Position numbers and translations under genes: made by a program. DNA of 43,053 nucleotides from Halioglobus sp. (GTDB lineage Bacteria; Pseudomonadota; Gammaproteobacteria; Pseudomonadales; Halieaceae). Each line of letters starts with the position of its first letter. The first letter of the stretch is position 1. Positions 25,402 through 33,642 of the stretch are shown here, piece by piece. The notes below the pieces were generated by a model, which saw only the letters and a program-made list of their open reading frames with translations, had not been told where the DNA came from and made no database searches. Location of the stretch: NCBI GenBank assembly GCA_020443425.1, contig JAGRIE010000035.1:1-43053 (forward strand). Reading direction: 5' to 3'.

Positions 25402-26220
25402 ATGCTGTGGATTGTAGGCATCCTCATCGGCCTCATACTCGGCCTCACCGGCGCGGGAGGATCCGTGTTTGCGGTGCCACTGCTGATCTGGGTGATCGGC
25501 CTGGCTCCCTCCCAGGCGATGGGAGTCTCACTGGGTGTCGTCGCTATCGCCGCGCTGTTTGGCGTGATTGCGCGGTTGCGCAGTGGCGAAATACAGTGGT
25601 TGCCGGCACTGGTGTACGCCACGCTTGGTTCAGCCTTCACCCCCGCTGGACAGTGGTTGAACCAGCGTATTGATGAACACTGGCTGATGACCGGGTTCGG
25701 TGGCCTGGTGCTGATCATTGCGTTGCGCCTTTGGCTGCAGGCCAGCAGGAGTCCGCAAGAGACGAAAGCCGTGCGCGCAAGTGTGAGCCCGGGCCAGGAC
25801 GAGGGCGGCGCCGTCTGCCGCATGATCAATGACCAGCCGTTCAGGATCGGCCTGCCCTGTGCTGCCGGTATGAGCGGTGGTGCAATACTCACCGGTTTGC
25901 TGTCCGGCCTGTTCGGTGTGGGGGGTGGTTTTATTATCGTGCCCACGCTGCTGTTTCTGACTGGCATTACGATCCGCCAGGCCGTGGCGACGTCGCTGGT
26001 CGTGATCAGCGCTGTTGGCATTAGCGGTTTCAGCAGTTTTTTGCTGCGCGGTGGCAGCCCCGGCAGCGATATTCTGCTGCAGGTCGGCGCTGGCGGTATT
26101 GTCGGCATGACCGCAGGGATGCTGTGCAGTCGCTTCCTGAGCGGCCCGGTATTGCAAAAACTCTTTGCCGTGATGATGTTGGCGATCGCCGCTGTCACCC
26201 TGTATACCCAGTATGCCTGA
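25402..26220 (+). CDS. TauE/SafE family sulfite/sulfur anion exporter
   Basis: The protein has 272 residues and about eight membrane spans. The family signature GLTGAGGSVFAVPLL is near the N-terminus, and its repeat GLFGVGGGFIIVPTLL occurs in the second half. The ATG at 25402 is preferred because AGGAG lies 12 bases upstream and the upstream in-frame codons encode a non-membranous, unlikely extension. These proteins move sulfite, sulfonates or related anions across the inner membrane. The persulfide dioxygenase gene follows after 13 bases, so export of the sulfite that enzyme makes is a reasonable role. Confidence 0.88.
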   Translation: MLWIVGILIGLILGLTGAGGSVFAVPLLIWVIGLAPSQAMGVSLGVVAIAALFGVIARLRSGEIQWLPALVYATLGSAFTPAGQWLNQRIDEHWLMTGFGGLVLIIALRLWLQASRSPQETKAVRASVSPGQDEGGAVCRMINDQPFRIGLPCAAGMSGGAILTGLLSGLFGVGGGFIIVPTLLFLTGITIRQAVATSLVVISAVGISGFSSFLLRGGSPGSDILLQVGAGGIVGMTAGMLCSRFLSGPVLQKLFAVMMLAIAAVTLYTQYA

Positions 26221-26233
26221 TGGAGGAACTTGT

Positions 26234-26944
26234 ATGATAATCCGGCAATTGTTTGAACGAGAGAGCTCGACCTACACCTATTTGCTCGGCGATGAGGCCA
26301 GCCGTGAGGCGGTGCTGATTGACCCGGTCGACACGGAACTGGATCTCTACCTGCGCCTGCTCAGCGAACTGGACCTGCGGCTTGTGGCGGCGCTGGATAC
26401 CCATGTGCATGCGGACCACATCACCGCGCTGGGTGCGCTGCGCGAGCGCACGGCTTGCACGACAATGGTGGGTTTTGCCGGGGAGGTCGATTGCGCTTCC
26501 GAGGGGCTGGAGGAGGGCAAGATTATCAGGGTCGGGGGAATCGCGATTGATGTGCTGTACACCCCGGGCCACACCGATGACAGTTTCTGTTTTCTCGTGC
26601 AAGACGGTGCAACGCGGTACCTGTTCAGCGGCGATACCCTGTTGATTCGCGGCACGGGGCGCACCGATTTCCAGAACGGGGACCCGGCACAATTGTACGC
26701 CAGCCTGCACCGCAAACTGCTGCTGTTGCCCGACGACACATGGGTCTATCCGGCCCACGATTACAAGGGTTGGACGGTGTCGACCATTGGCGAGGAAAAG
26801 CGCACCAACCCGCGCCTGGAGCCGGCCACCGAAGCGGCCTTTATCGAGCTGATGAACAACCTGGACCTGCCGAACCCGAAAATGATGGATGTCGCTGTGC
26901 CCGCCAACCGCGCCTGCGGCAGGCAGGCCGAGGGGCGCGGTTGA
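26234..26944 (+). CDS. ETHE1-like persulfide dioxygenase (MBL fold)
   Basis: The protein has 236 residues. The metallo-beta-lactamase fold carries THVHADH at 56-62, GHTDD with His113, GDT with Asp134, and PAHDYKGW with His175. The RGTGRTDFQNGD segment (139-150) and the short metal site are typical of ETHE1-type persulfide dioxygenases, which oxidise glutathione persulfide to sulfite with one non-haem iron. GGAGG 7 bases before the ATG supports the start. It sits 13 bases after the sulfite exporter gene, an arrangement known from sulfide-detoxification operons. Confidence 0.9.
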   Translation: MIIRQLFERESSTYTYLLGDEASREAVLIDPVDTELDLYLRLLSELDLRLVAALDTHVHADHITALGALRERTACTTMVGFAGEVDCASEGLEEGKIIRVGGIAIDVLYTPGHTDDSFCFLVQDGATRYLFSGDTLLIRGTGRTDFQNGDPAQLYASLHRKLLLLPDDTWVYPAHDYKGWTVSTIGEEKRTNPRLEPATEAAFIELMNNLDLPNPKMMDVAVPANRACGRQAEGRG

Positions 26945-26975
26945 TGCCCTGTCATCGAGCGCCCCGTCGTCAGGT

Positions 26976-27575
26976 ATGAGTGCGATACCACTGGTCGAAG
27001 TGCTGGACGAAGTGCGCAGGTGCCAGCTGTGTGCCCCCGAGCTGCCGCATTCCCCGCGGCCGGTGGTGAGCGCATCATCGACGGCCCGTTTGCTGATTAT
27101 TGGCCAGGCGCCCGGCGCCAGGGTACACGCCAGCGGGATCCCCTGGGATGATGCCAGTGGCGATCGCCTGAGAGACTGGCTCAACCTGCCAAGGGATACG
27201 TTTTACGATGTGGGCCGGGTGGCGATAGTGCCCATGGGATTCTGTTACCCGGGCCGGGGTCGCTCCGGCGACCTGCCACCGCGACCGGAGTGCGCGCCGC
27301 GCTGGCACCGGGCATTGCTGGACGGCATGCCGGAGGTTCAGTTAACGCTGCTGATCGGCCGGTATGCTCACGGCGCCTATCTGCCACAGGCCTACAGCAG
27401 CCTCACTGCCGCGGTTCGGGACTGGCGCCGGCATCCGCCGCAATATTTTGCGTTACCGCATCCATCGCCGCGGAATAATATCTGGCTGCGGAGAAACCCG
27501 TGGTTTGATACAGAGGTGTTGCCAGCGCTGAGGCACCGGGTCGGTGAATGTTTGCAGCAGTCATCCGAGAGATGA
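26976..27575 (+). CDS. Uracil-DNA glycosylase superfamily protein with Fe-S ligand pattern
   Basis: The protein has 199 residues. Motifs are GQAPG at 43-47, the water-activating loop region IPWDDASGDRLRDWL, and HPSPRNN at 162-168, which inserts into DNA in this superfamily. Four Cys residues (16, 19, 90, 106) have the CxxC...C-x15-C spacing of family-4 enzymes that bind a 4Fe-4S cluster. The start at ATG 26976 has only a weak AGG upstream and lies 31 bases after the persulfide dioxygenase. It may excise uracil or another damaged base from DNA; its preference is unknown. Confidence 0.82.
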   Translation: MSAIPLVEVLDEVRRCQLCAPELPHSPRPVVSASSTARLLIIGQAPGARVHASGIPWDDASGDRLRDWLNLPRDTFYDVGRVAIVPMGFCYPGRGRSGDLPPRPECAPRWHRALLDGMPEVQLTLLIGRYAHGAYLPQAYSSLTAAVRDWRRHPPQYFALPHPSPRNNIWLRRNPWFDTEVLPALRHRVGECLQQSSER

Positions 27576-27676
27576 ATCGCCGCTCTATCGACGATTTGTT
27601 GATCTGGATTGGCGCCGGGATCGGCACGGGTCGTTAAACTGCCACAGGTGTTTCCGGCGTGTAGCCAGAGGGGGGT

Positions 27677-30397
27677 ATGAAGGAATCAGATCACAGGCCG
27701 CCGGCGTCGCATTGGCACCAACTGAGTGCTGAAGAGACGCTTGAACTGCTGGCGAGTTCACCCGCTGGCCTGAACCGGGCTGACGTCAACGCACGCTTGG
27801 AGAAACACGGCCGCAACCGCTTGCCACAGGCTGCCCGGCGCAATCCGCTGGTGCGCTTCCTGCTCCACTTCCACAATGTCCTGATCTATGTGCTGATAGG
27901 GTCTGCGCTGGTCACCGCAGTGCTCGGTCACTGGGTGGATACCGGTGTTATCCTGGCCGTTGTGATCGCCAACGCTGTCATCGGGTTTATCCAGGAGGGC
28001 AAGGCGGAGCAGGCGATGAATGCCATTCGGCATATGCTGGCGCCGCGCGCCAATGTGATCCGCAGCCAGGAGCGCATTACCATAGACGGCGAGGAGCTCG
28101 TGCCCGGCGATATCGTGTTGCTGGAAGCCGGGGACAAAGTGCCCGCAGACCTGCGCCTGCTCACCGCTCACAGCGCGTTCCTACAGGAAGCCATCCTGAC
28201 TGGTGAGTCCGTACCGGTGGAGAAAGCAACACAGCCTGTGCCCGTGGGCTCCGCCGTGGGGGATCGTTCCTGCATGGCGTTCTCCGGCACGCTGGTCACC
28301 AGCGGCCAGTGCAAAGGCGTGGTGGTTGCAACGGGCGCAGAGACTGAAATCGGGCGTATCAGCGGGCTGTTGTCTGAGGTGCAGACGCTGACTACGCCAC
28401 TGGTGGCCCAGATGGGGGTCTTTGCCAAATGGCTGACCCTGCTGATCCTGGTGATCGCGGCTGTTCTGCTGGCGTTCGGTTACTACGTTGCCCACTATGA
28501 CTTTACCGAGATGTTTATGGCGGTGGTGGGCCTGTCGGTGGCGGCGATTCCCGAGGGGCTGCCTGCAGTTCTGACGATCACGCTGGCCATCGGTGTGCAG
28601 GCGATGGCGCGCCGCAATGCCATCGTCAGGCGCCTGCCGGCTATCGAGACACTGGGTTCGGTCTCTGTGATCTGTACCGACAAGACCGGGACGCTGACCC
28701 GCAATGAAATGATGGTCGCCTCCGTGCTCACACACAGACACCTGTTTGCGCTCGACGGCAACGGCTACGAGCCTCGAGGCGCGCTGACTTTGGGCGACGC
28801 TGATGTGATGCCGTCTGAACACGCCGTGCTCGAGGAGGTGGCCCGCGCCGCAGTGCTCTGCAACGATGCCGCCCTGCGTGAACACCAGGCGACCTGGGTG
28901 GTGGAAGGCGACCCGATGGAGGGTGCGCTGTTGGCCTTTGCCGGCAAAATGGACATGGACACTGCCCGGGAGCAGGCACTGTGGGCGCGAACCGACGCCA
29001 TTCCCTTTGATGCCAGGCATCGCTTCATGGCCACGCTGAACCACGACCATGAGGGCCACGCATTGATACTCGTGAAAGGCGCGCCGGAACAGATCCTCGC
29101 GATGTGTGCAGACCAGCGCGGGGACGGCGGGGCCACAGAAGCGCTGGACACTGCGTACTGGGAACAGCAGGCGGAGTCCATTGCCGCGCTCGGCCAGCGC
29201 ATACTGGCGTTGGCAATTAAATCGCTACCCCCTGCGCACACTGTGCTGGAACATGCGGACGTCACCGGTTCGCTGACGCTGCTAGGCATGGTCGGGATGA
29301 TCGATCCGCCCCGCAGTGAGGCGATCACAGCCGTTGCCGAATGCCACAACGCGGGTATCAAGGTGAAAATGATAACCGGCGATCACACCGCAACAGCGGC
29401 GGCGATCGGCAGGCAGATCGGCTTGCACAATACCGAAACGGTGCTGAGCGGTGCTGACCTGGATGACCTCGATGAGATCGCCCTGCAACAGGCGGTGCTC
29501 GACTGTGACATCTTTGCCCGGACCAGTCCCGAGCACAAACTGCGCCTGGTGATGGCACTGCAGGCGCAGGGCATGACCGTGGCCATGACGGGCGACGGTG
29601 TGAACGATGCGCCAGCGCTGAAGCGAGCCGACGCCGGCATCGCCATGGGTCGCAAGGGCAGTGAAGCGGCCAAGGAAGCGGCGGAACTGGTGTTGGTTGA
29701 TGATAATTTTGCGTCCATTGTCGCCGCCGTGCGCGAGGGCCGCACTGTTTATGACAATCTCAAAAAGGTCATCAGTTGGACACTGCCGACCAATGCAGGC
29801 GAGGCGATGACCATCGTTGTCGCCCTGTTGCTGGGGATGACACTGCCCATTACGCCCATCCAGATACTGTGGGTCAACCTGATTACCGCTATCACACTCG
29901 GTATCGCGCTGGCATTTGAGCCCACCGAGGACAACACCATGCGCAGGCCGCCGCGCGCCCGCAGCGAGCCGCTGCTCAGCGGTGAATTGGTCTGGCATGT
30001 GGCACTGGTATCGCTGCTGTTCCTCTGCGGTGTCTTCGGCATCTACCACTATGCGGTTGACAAGGGTTACTCCGTGGAACTGGCGCGCACGATCTCACTT
30101 AACACACTGGTGGTGATGGAGATATTCCACCTGTTCTTCATACGCAATATTTACAGCACCTCGCTGACCTGGAAAGGTGTGCGCGGCACCAAAGTGGTGT
30201 GGACCGTGGTCGTGCTGATCACCCTCGCGCAGTTTGCCATCACCTACCTGGCGCCCTTGCAGGCTGTATTCGCCACAGTGGCGATGCCGGTGTTGGACGG
30301 CCTGTTGATAGTGGGCGTTGGCATGACGCTGTTTGCGATCATAGAAATCGAGAAGCAGGTGCGACTCGCGCTACGCCGGGCTGGCGTGGCGCGATAG
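27677..30397 (+). CDS. P2-type cation-transporting ATPase
   Basis: The protein has 906 residues. It has the actuator TGES loop, phosphorylation site DKTGTLT with Asp335, and hinge TGDGVNDAP at 638-646, plus an N-terminal cation-ATPase domain and a C-terminal six-helix block. Membrane helix 4 has the Ca-pump-type IPEGLP (291-296), and helix 5 keeps NAGEA, matching the Asn and Glu ligands of SERCA. In helix 6 the segment WVNLITA keeps Asn but has Ala where SERCA has its Asp ligand. Ion specificity (Ca2+, Na+, Mn2+ or other) is therefore open. A GA-rich GAGGGGGG stretch precedes the ATG. Confidence 0.93.
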   Translation: MKESDHRPPASHWHQLSAEETLELLASSPAGLNRADVNARLEKHGRNRLPQAARRNPLVRFLLHFHNVLIYVLIGSALVTAVLGHWVDTGVILAVVIANAVIGFIQEGKAEQAMNAIRHMLAPRANVIRSQERITIDGEELVPGDIVLLEAGDKVPADLRLLTAHSAFLQEAILTGESVPVEKATQPVPVGSAVGDRSCMAFSGTLVTSGQCKGVVVATGAETEIGRISGLLSEVQTLTTPLVAQMGVFAKWLTLLILVIAAVLLAFGYYVAHYDFTEMFMAVVGLSVAAIPEGLPAVLTITLAIGVQAMARRNAIVRRLPAIETLGSVSVICTDKTGTLTRNEMMVASVLTHRHLFALDGNGYEPRGALTLGDADVMPSEHAVLEEVARAAVLCNDAALREHQATWVVEGDPMEGALLAFAGKMDMDTAREQALWARTDAIPFDARHRFMATLNHDHEGHALILVKGAPEQILAMCADQRGDGGATEALDTAYWEQQAESIAALGQRILALAIKSLPPAHTVLEHADVTGSLTLLGMVGMIDPPRSEAITAVAECHNAGIKVKMITGDHTATAAAIGRQIGLHNTETVLSGADLDDLDEIALQQAVLDCDIFARTSPEHKLRLVMALQAQGMTVAMTGDGVNDAPALKRADAGIAMGRKGSEAAKEAAELVLVDDNFASIVAAVREGRTVYDNLKKVISWTLPTNAGEAMTIVVALLLGMTLPITPIQILWVNLITAITLGIALAFEPTEDNTMRRPPRARSEPLLSGELVWHVALVSLLFLCGVFGIYHYAVDKGYSVELARTISLNTLVVMEIFHLFFIRNIYSTSLTWKGVRGTKVVWTVVVLITLAQFAITYLAPLQAVFATVAMPVLDGLLIVGVGMTLFAIIEIEKQVRLALRRAGVAR

Positions 30398-30398
30398 G

Positions 30399-30423
30399 GC
30401 GCCTGCCGAGTGCGGTCAGGCGC
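30399..30423. terminator. Hairpin between convergent P-ATPase and MgtC-like genes
   Basis: GCGCCTG and CAGGCGC form a 7-bp stem extended by CCG/CGG after a one-base bulge, with an AGTG loop. It begins two bases after the ATPase stop and ends 14 bases before the opposite gene's stop. A two-way terminator is likely, although U-runs are poor. Confidence 0.5.
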
Positions 30424-30437
30424 TCCTTGCCAGCGGC

Positions 30438-31718
30438 CTATTGCAGCCAGGCGACGAGCAGCCCGGCGGCCAGTGACAGTGCCATCGGCCCGCCCACAAG
30501 CAGTCCTGTCTGGCGATTGCCCACGACGGCAGCGAGTCCTGACTTGACGAGGTTATTGGTCGCGGCGGCGATGACAATGCCGAGCACCGCTGCATCCATT
30601 GCCAGGCCGTCGTTGGACATGCGAGTGAGCGACAGGGTGATGGCGTCGACATCGGCCACACCGGAGATTGCCGCCAGCATGTAAATGCCAGCATCACCCA
30701 GCCAGTTGCCGAGGAATTCGGCCAGCAGCAGGATGCCCGTCAGCAGGGCTCCGAAGACCAGCGCCGAGGGCAGATCCAGCGGGTTTTGGTTCAACGGCGG
30801 CTGGCTGACCTGCACCTGGTGCTGGTTCCTGTGCCAGATGACCAGTGCCGGGACGTACAGCAGCACCGCCATGACGAGGATCGGCCAGGCCAGCGACGGC
30901 AATAGATCGCGATTGATTACTGCACAGTACACCAGGATACGCGGGAACATGGTGCCGCAGGCGATCAGGATGCCGGTGGCAAACTGGGCGTTGAGCTGCG
31001 GGTTTTTTGCAGCCTGTCGCGAGAAGTGCAAGGTCAGTGCGGTAGACGAACTCAAACCGGCAAACAGGCTGGTAAACAGTATGCCCTTGCGGGTGCCGAC
31101 CACGCGGATGGCAAAATAGCCGACAAAGGAAATGGACGCGATCATCACCACCATCCACCAGATTTCCCGGGGATTCAGCACGCCGCCGGGCCCCATTTTT
31201 TCAGACGGCAGCAGCGGCAGCATCACTACTGAGATAAGCAACAGCTTGAGTCCCGCATCCAGTTCATGCGCTTTCAACGCATTGACCAGGCGGTGGACTT
31301 CCTCCTTGTTGTCCAGGATGAGTGCAGTCACAACAGACGCTGCAATGGCGATCACCGGGTCCACGGCAACCGCCAGTGCACCGAAGCAGAAGGTCAGCAC
31401 CATGCCCACCATGCTGGTAATACTGAAATTGCGGATCTGCGCCAGCCGCTCGCTGTAGCCCACGATGGCCATGGCCACGACGCTGAGGAGCAGTACCGGG
31501 AACGCCCATTCGGTGACCTCCCGAGTCAATACCACCGATATCCCGCCGAGCAGCCCCACCAGGGCAAAGGTGCGGATGCCGGCAATCCGCTCCCCGGCCT
31601 TCCGCTCGCGCGAATCCCAGCCGCGCTCAAGGCCGATGATGGCGCCGAGCAACAGCGCGACAGCGAGGTGCAGCGCAGTTTGGTTACTGGCCAGGAATTG
31701 GGAGAAAACGTCATCCAT
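30438..31718 (-). CDS. MgtC/SapB-type membrane protein with DUF4010 domain
   Basis: The protein has 426 residues and about twelve to thirteen membrane spans. The N-terminal MgtC/SapB domain has LLLGAIIGLERGW and GIRTFALVGLLGG at about residues 22-60; a DUF4010 domain follows with SVVMLPLLP, FAGLSSSTALTLHFSR and a late GVADVDAITLS motif. Such fusions are common in environmental bacteria and are suspected to be ion transporters or regulators of cation homeostasis; no substrate is proved. It is divergent from the czc operon and convergent with the P-type ATPase, in a metal-related neighbourhood. Confidence 0.87.
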   Translation of the reverse strand: MDDVFSQFLASNQTALHLAVALLLGAIIGLERGWDSRERKAGERIAGIRTFALVGLLGGISVVLTREVTEWAFPVLLLSVVAMAIVGYSERLAQIRNFSITSMVGMVLTFCFGALAVAVDPVIAIAASVVTALILDNKEEVHRLVNALKAHELDAGLKLLLISVVMLPLLPSEKMGPGGVLNPREIWWMVVMIASISFVGYFAIRVVGTRKGILFTSLFAGLSSSTALTLHFSRQAAKNPQLNAQFATGILIACGTMFPRILVYCAVINRDLLPSLAWPILVMAVLLYVPALVIWHRNQHQVQVSQPPLNQNPLDLPSALVFGALLTGILLLAEFLGNWLGDAGIYMLAAISGVADVDAITLSLTRMSNDGLAMDAAVLGIVIAAATNNLVKSGLAAVVGNRQTGLLVGGPMALSLAAGLLVAWLQ

Positions 31719-31769
31719 AGGCTTGAGAGGACACCTGTTGATCAGTGGCTGTCGGGTGCGCCGCGAGGC

Positions 31770-31800
31770 TTGACCTTCCCGCAGGTTTAGGGCTTAGTAT
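31770..31800 (+). promoter_or_regulatory. MerR-type promoter of the czc operon
   Basis: TTGACC (31770-31775) and TAGTAT (31795-31800) are separated by 19 bases, the over-long spacing typical of promoters activated by MerR-family metal sensors (CueR, ZntR, CadR). The spacer starts with TTCCC like CueR-type sites and contains ACCT-N6-AGGT dyad arms. No merR-like gene is in the window, so the activator would act in trans. Confidence 0.5.
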
Positions 31801-31864
31801 GGCGCCCTGTTCTCCTGAAGTGAATCACAATTAGTGCAATGCCAGATGCGGGCTGAAGAGACAC

Positions 31865-32236
31865 GTGCAGACTCAACGTAAGAAGCGGACAACTGTGACG
31901 GCGATCGTGCTGTTGGTGCTGTTCGCCTTCCAGTCTGTTGCGGTTGTCTCTGAAGCGGTGGCGCAGGACGCGTATGCGCCGCCGCTGGCTGATGCCACCT
32001 GCCAGCATGACAGTATCGGCGATCACTGCGACGAGGCGGTGTTTCACGATGCCGCCCCGTGCACTGAAGGCAGTGCGGATTGTGGCGATTGCGAGCATTG
32101 TATGGGTTGTCACCTGACAGCAATGGTGTGCAGCATCACAGTCTATTCCATGCCAGGGCCGGGGGTCAGCTATCCCTTCCTGGCCCGTTTTACAATCACG
32201 GCCCCCGCGCCGATAGACCGACCGCCGATAGCGTGA
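31865..32236 (+). CDS. Cys/His-rich exported peptide heading the czc operon
   Basis: The protein has 123 residues and starts at GTG 31865, with GAAGAG shortly upstream. A signal peptide or single anchor spans residues 10-33. The mature part has eight Cys (46, 55, 66, 73, 76, 79, 82, 89) and several His and Asp, with a dense CGDCEHCMGCH core at 73-83. The C-terminus is Pro-rich. Its place before czcCBA recalls CzcI, a small periplasmic protein at the head of the Cupriavidus czc operon, but I see no clear homology. Periplasmic metal binding or sensing is likely. The CMGCH could also fit a heme c motif. Confidence 0.65.
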   Translation: MQTQRKKRTTVTAIVLLVLFAFQSVAVVSEAVAQDAYAPPLADATCQHDSIGDHCDEAVFHDAAPCTEGSADCGDCEHCMGCHLTAMVCSITVYSMPGPGVSYPFLARFTITAPAPIDRPPIA

Positions 32237-32299
32237 CCTGAGCGTTAGCAGACTGCTCCCGTGGTGGAGCGAACGTCAATTAACAACAGGATTACGCAC

Positions 32300-33625
32300 G
32301 TGTGTGAACCGTTATTCCGTAGACACAGTGAATGTATTGCCGCGCGCCTGGGATATTGCCTGCTGGCCGCGTACCTACTGCTTTGGATGCAGCCGGCGAG
32401 TGCCCGGCAAGCCCTGGCGCTGGATGAGGCGAGCCGACGGGCGATAGAGTACAACCCGCAGTTGCAGGTGTTCCAGTGGCGGTTGCAGGCCGCTGAGGGT
32501 GTGCGCCAGACTGCCGCATTGCGGCCCGGGTTCGAGTTGGGGATGGAAGCTGAGAATGTGCTCGGCTCGGGGGGCTATTCCGGCACCGACCGCGCAGAGT
32601 ACACACTGTCCCTGTCCTCCATTGTCGAACTGGGCGGCAAGCGCCACTCCCGCGTCGCCGTCGCCGATTCCCGTTATGCCCTGGCTGCAGTCGAGCGTGA
32701 AGCCCAGGCACTGGACGTGCTGGGGCAGGTGACCCAGCGCTTCATCGCGGTTCTCGCCCTGCAGGAGCGACTGCGGGTGTCAGGGCTGGCCGTGGCGCTG
32801 GCGGAGTTGTCTGTGCAAAGTGTTACCCGGCGTGTGGAGCACGGTGCTGCCCCCGATGCCGAACGCCTGCGGGCGCGGGCGGCGCTGGCTCAAACCGGGC
32901 TCATGCACGCCGCGCTCGAGGCGGAATTCGCCAGTGAAAAAATGGCGCTGGCGACGCTCTGGGGCGAGGAAAATGCCGACTTCGAGACACTCAGCGGCGA
33001 CCTGTACGCCTCGCAACCTGCTGGCCATTTCGAGGACCTCTACGAACGCGTCGTCGACAGCCCGGCGGTTCAGGTGTTTGCCACCGAAGCGCGTCTGCGC
33101 GAGGCGGAGCTGGAGCTGGTGCGCAGCCAGTCCAGTAGTGATATGAGCTGGCGGGTCGGTGTCAAGCGGCTGGAGGAGGGCGGTGATTCTGCACTCGTGG
33201 CTGAGCTTTCCATGCCGCTGTTCACAGGGAGGCGCAACCAGGGAGAGGTGAAAGCAGCACTGGCAGAGCGCTCCAGCGTAAATTATCGCAAACAGTCTTC
33301 GCTGCTCGCACTGCGCGCACGCCTGTACACCGCCTGGCAGAATCACCGCCAGGCCATCGCGGCGACCGGGGAATTGAGGGAGAGCGTCCTGCCGGCGCTG
33401 GAGGCGGCGCTTGCGCAGACGCGCGAGGCCTATGAGCGCGGACGCTACCGCTATATCGACCTTGCCAGCGTGGAACAGGAACTTCTCGAAGCCCGTCTCG
33501 CCGCAATTGATGCCGCCACCAGGGCGCTGTTAAACCAGGCACTGATTGAACAGCTGACCGCTGAACCGCTGTCTGCCCCGGAGCAGGGTGTGACACACCC
33601 ACGCGACCAGCACAGCGCCAACTGA
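32300..33625 (+). CDS. czcC: CzcC-type outer-membrane efflux factor (TolC family)
   Basis: The protein has 441 residues from GTG 32300, which has AGGA 8 bases upstream; a GTG at 32261 lacks one. A signal peptide precedes ALALDEASRRAIEYNPQLQ, the typical start of the first OEP repeat, and long coiled-coil helices with a second repeat (ALAQTREAYERGRYRYIDLASVEQELLEARL region) follow. It forms the outer-membrane tunnel for the CzcBA pump. czcB follows after 17 bases. Confidence 0.88.
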   Translation: MCEPLFRRHSECIAARLGYCLLAAYLLLWMQPASARQALALDEASRRAIEYNPQLQVFQWRLQAAEGVRQTAALRPGFELGMEAENVLGSGGYSGTDRAEYTLSLSSIVELGGKRHSRVAVADSRYALAAVEREAQALDVLGQVTQRFIAVLALQERLRVSGLAVALAELSVQSVTRRVEHGAAPDAERLRARAALAQTGLMHAALEAEFASEKMALATLWGEENADFETLSGDLYASQPAGHFEDLYERVVDSPAVQVFATEARLREAELELVRSQSSSDMSWRVGVKRLEEGGDSALVAELSMPLFTGRRNQGEVKAALAERSSVNYRKQSSLLALRARLYTAWQNHRQAIAATGELRESVLPALEAALAQTREAYERGRYRYIDLASVEQELLEARLAAIDAATRALLNQALIEQLTAEPLSAPEQGVTHPRDQHSAN

Positions 33626-33642
33626 TACCGCAGGAAACCGAC

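Noticed and set aside
31977-32115. Reading CMGCH in the czc-leading peptide as a c-type heme site
   Set aside because: It lies within a run of CxxC repeats, so metal binding is the simpler explanation. Noted as a possibility only.
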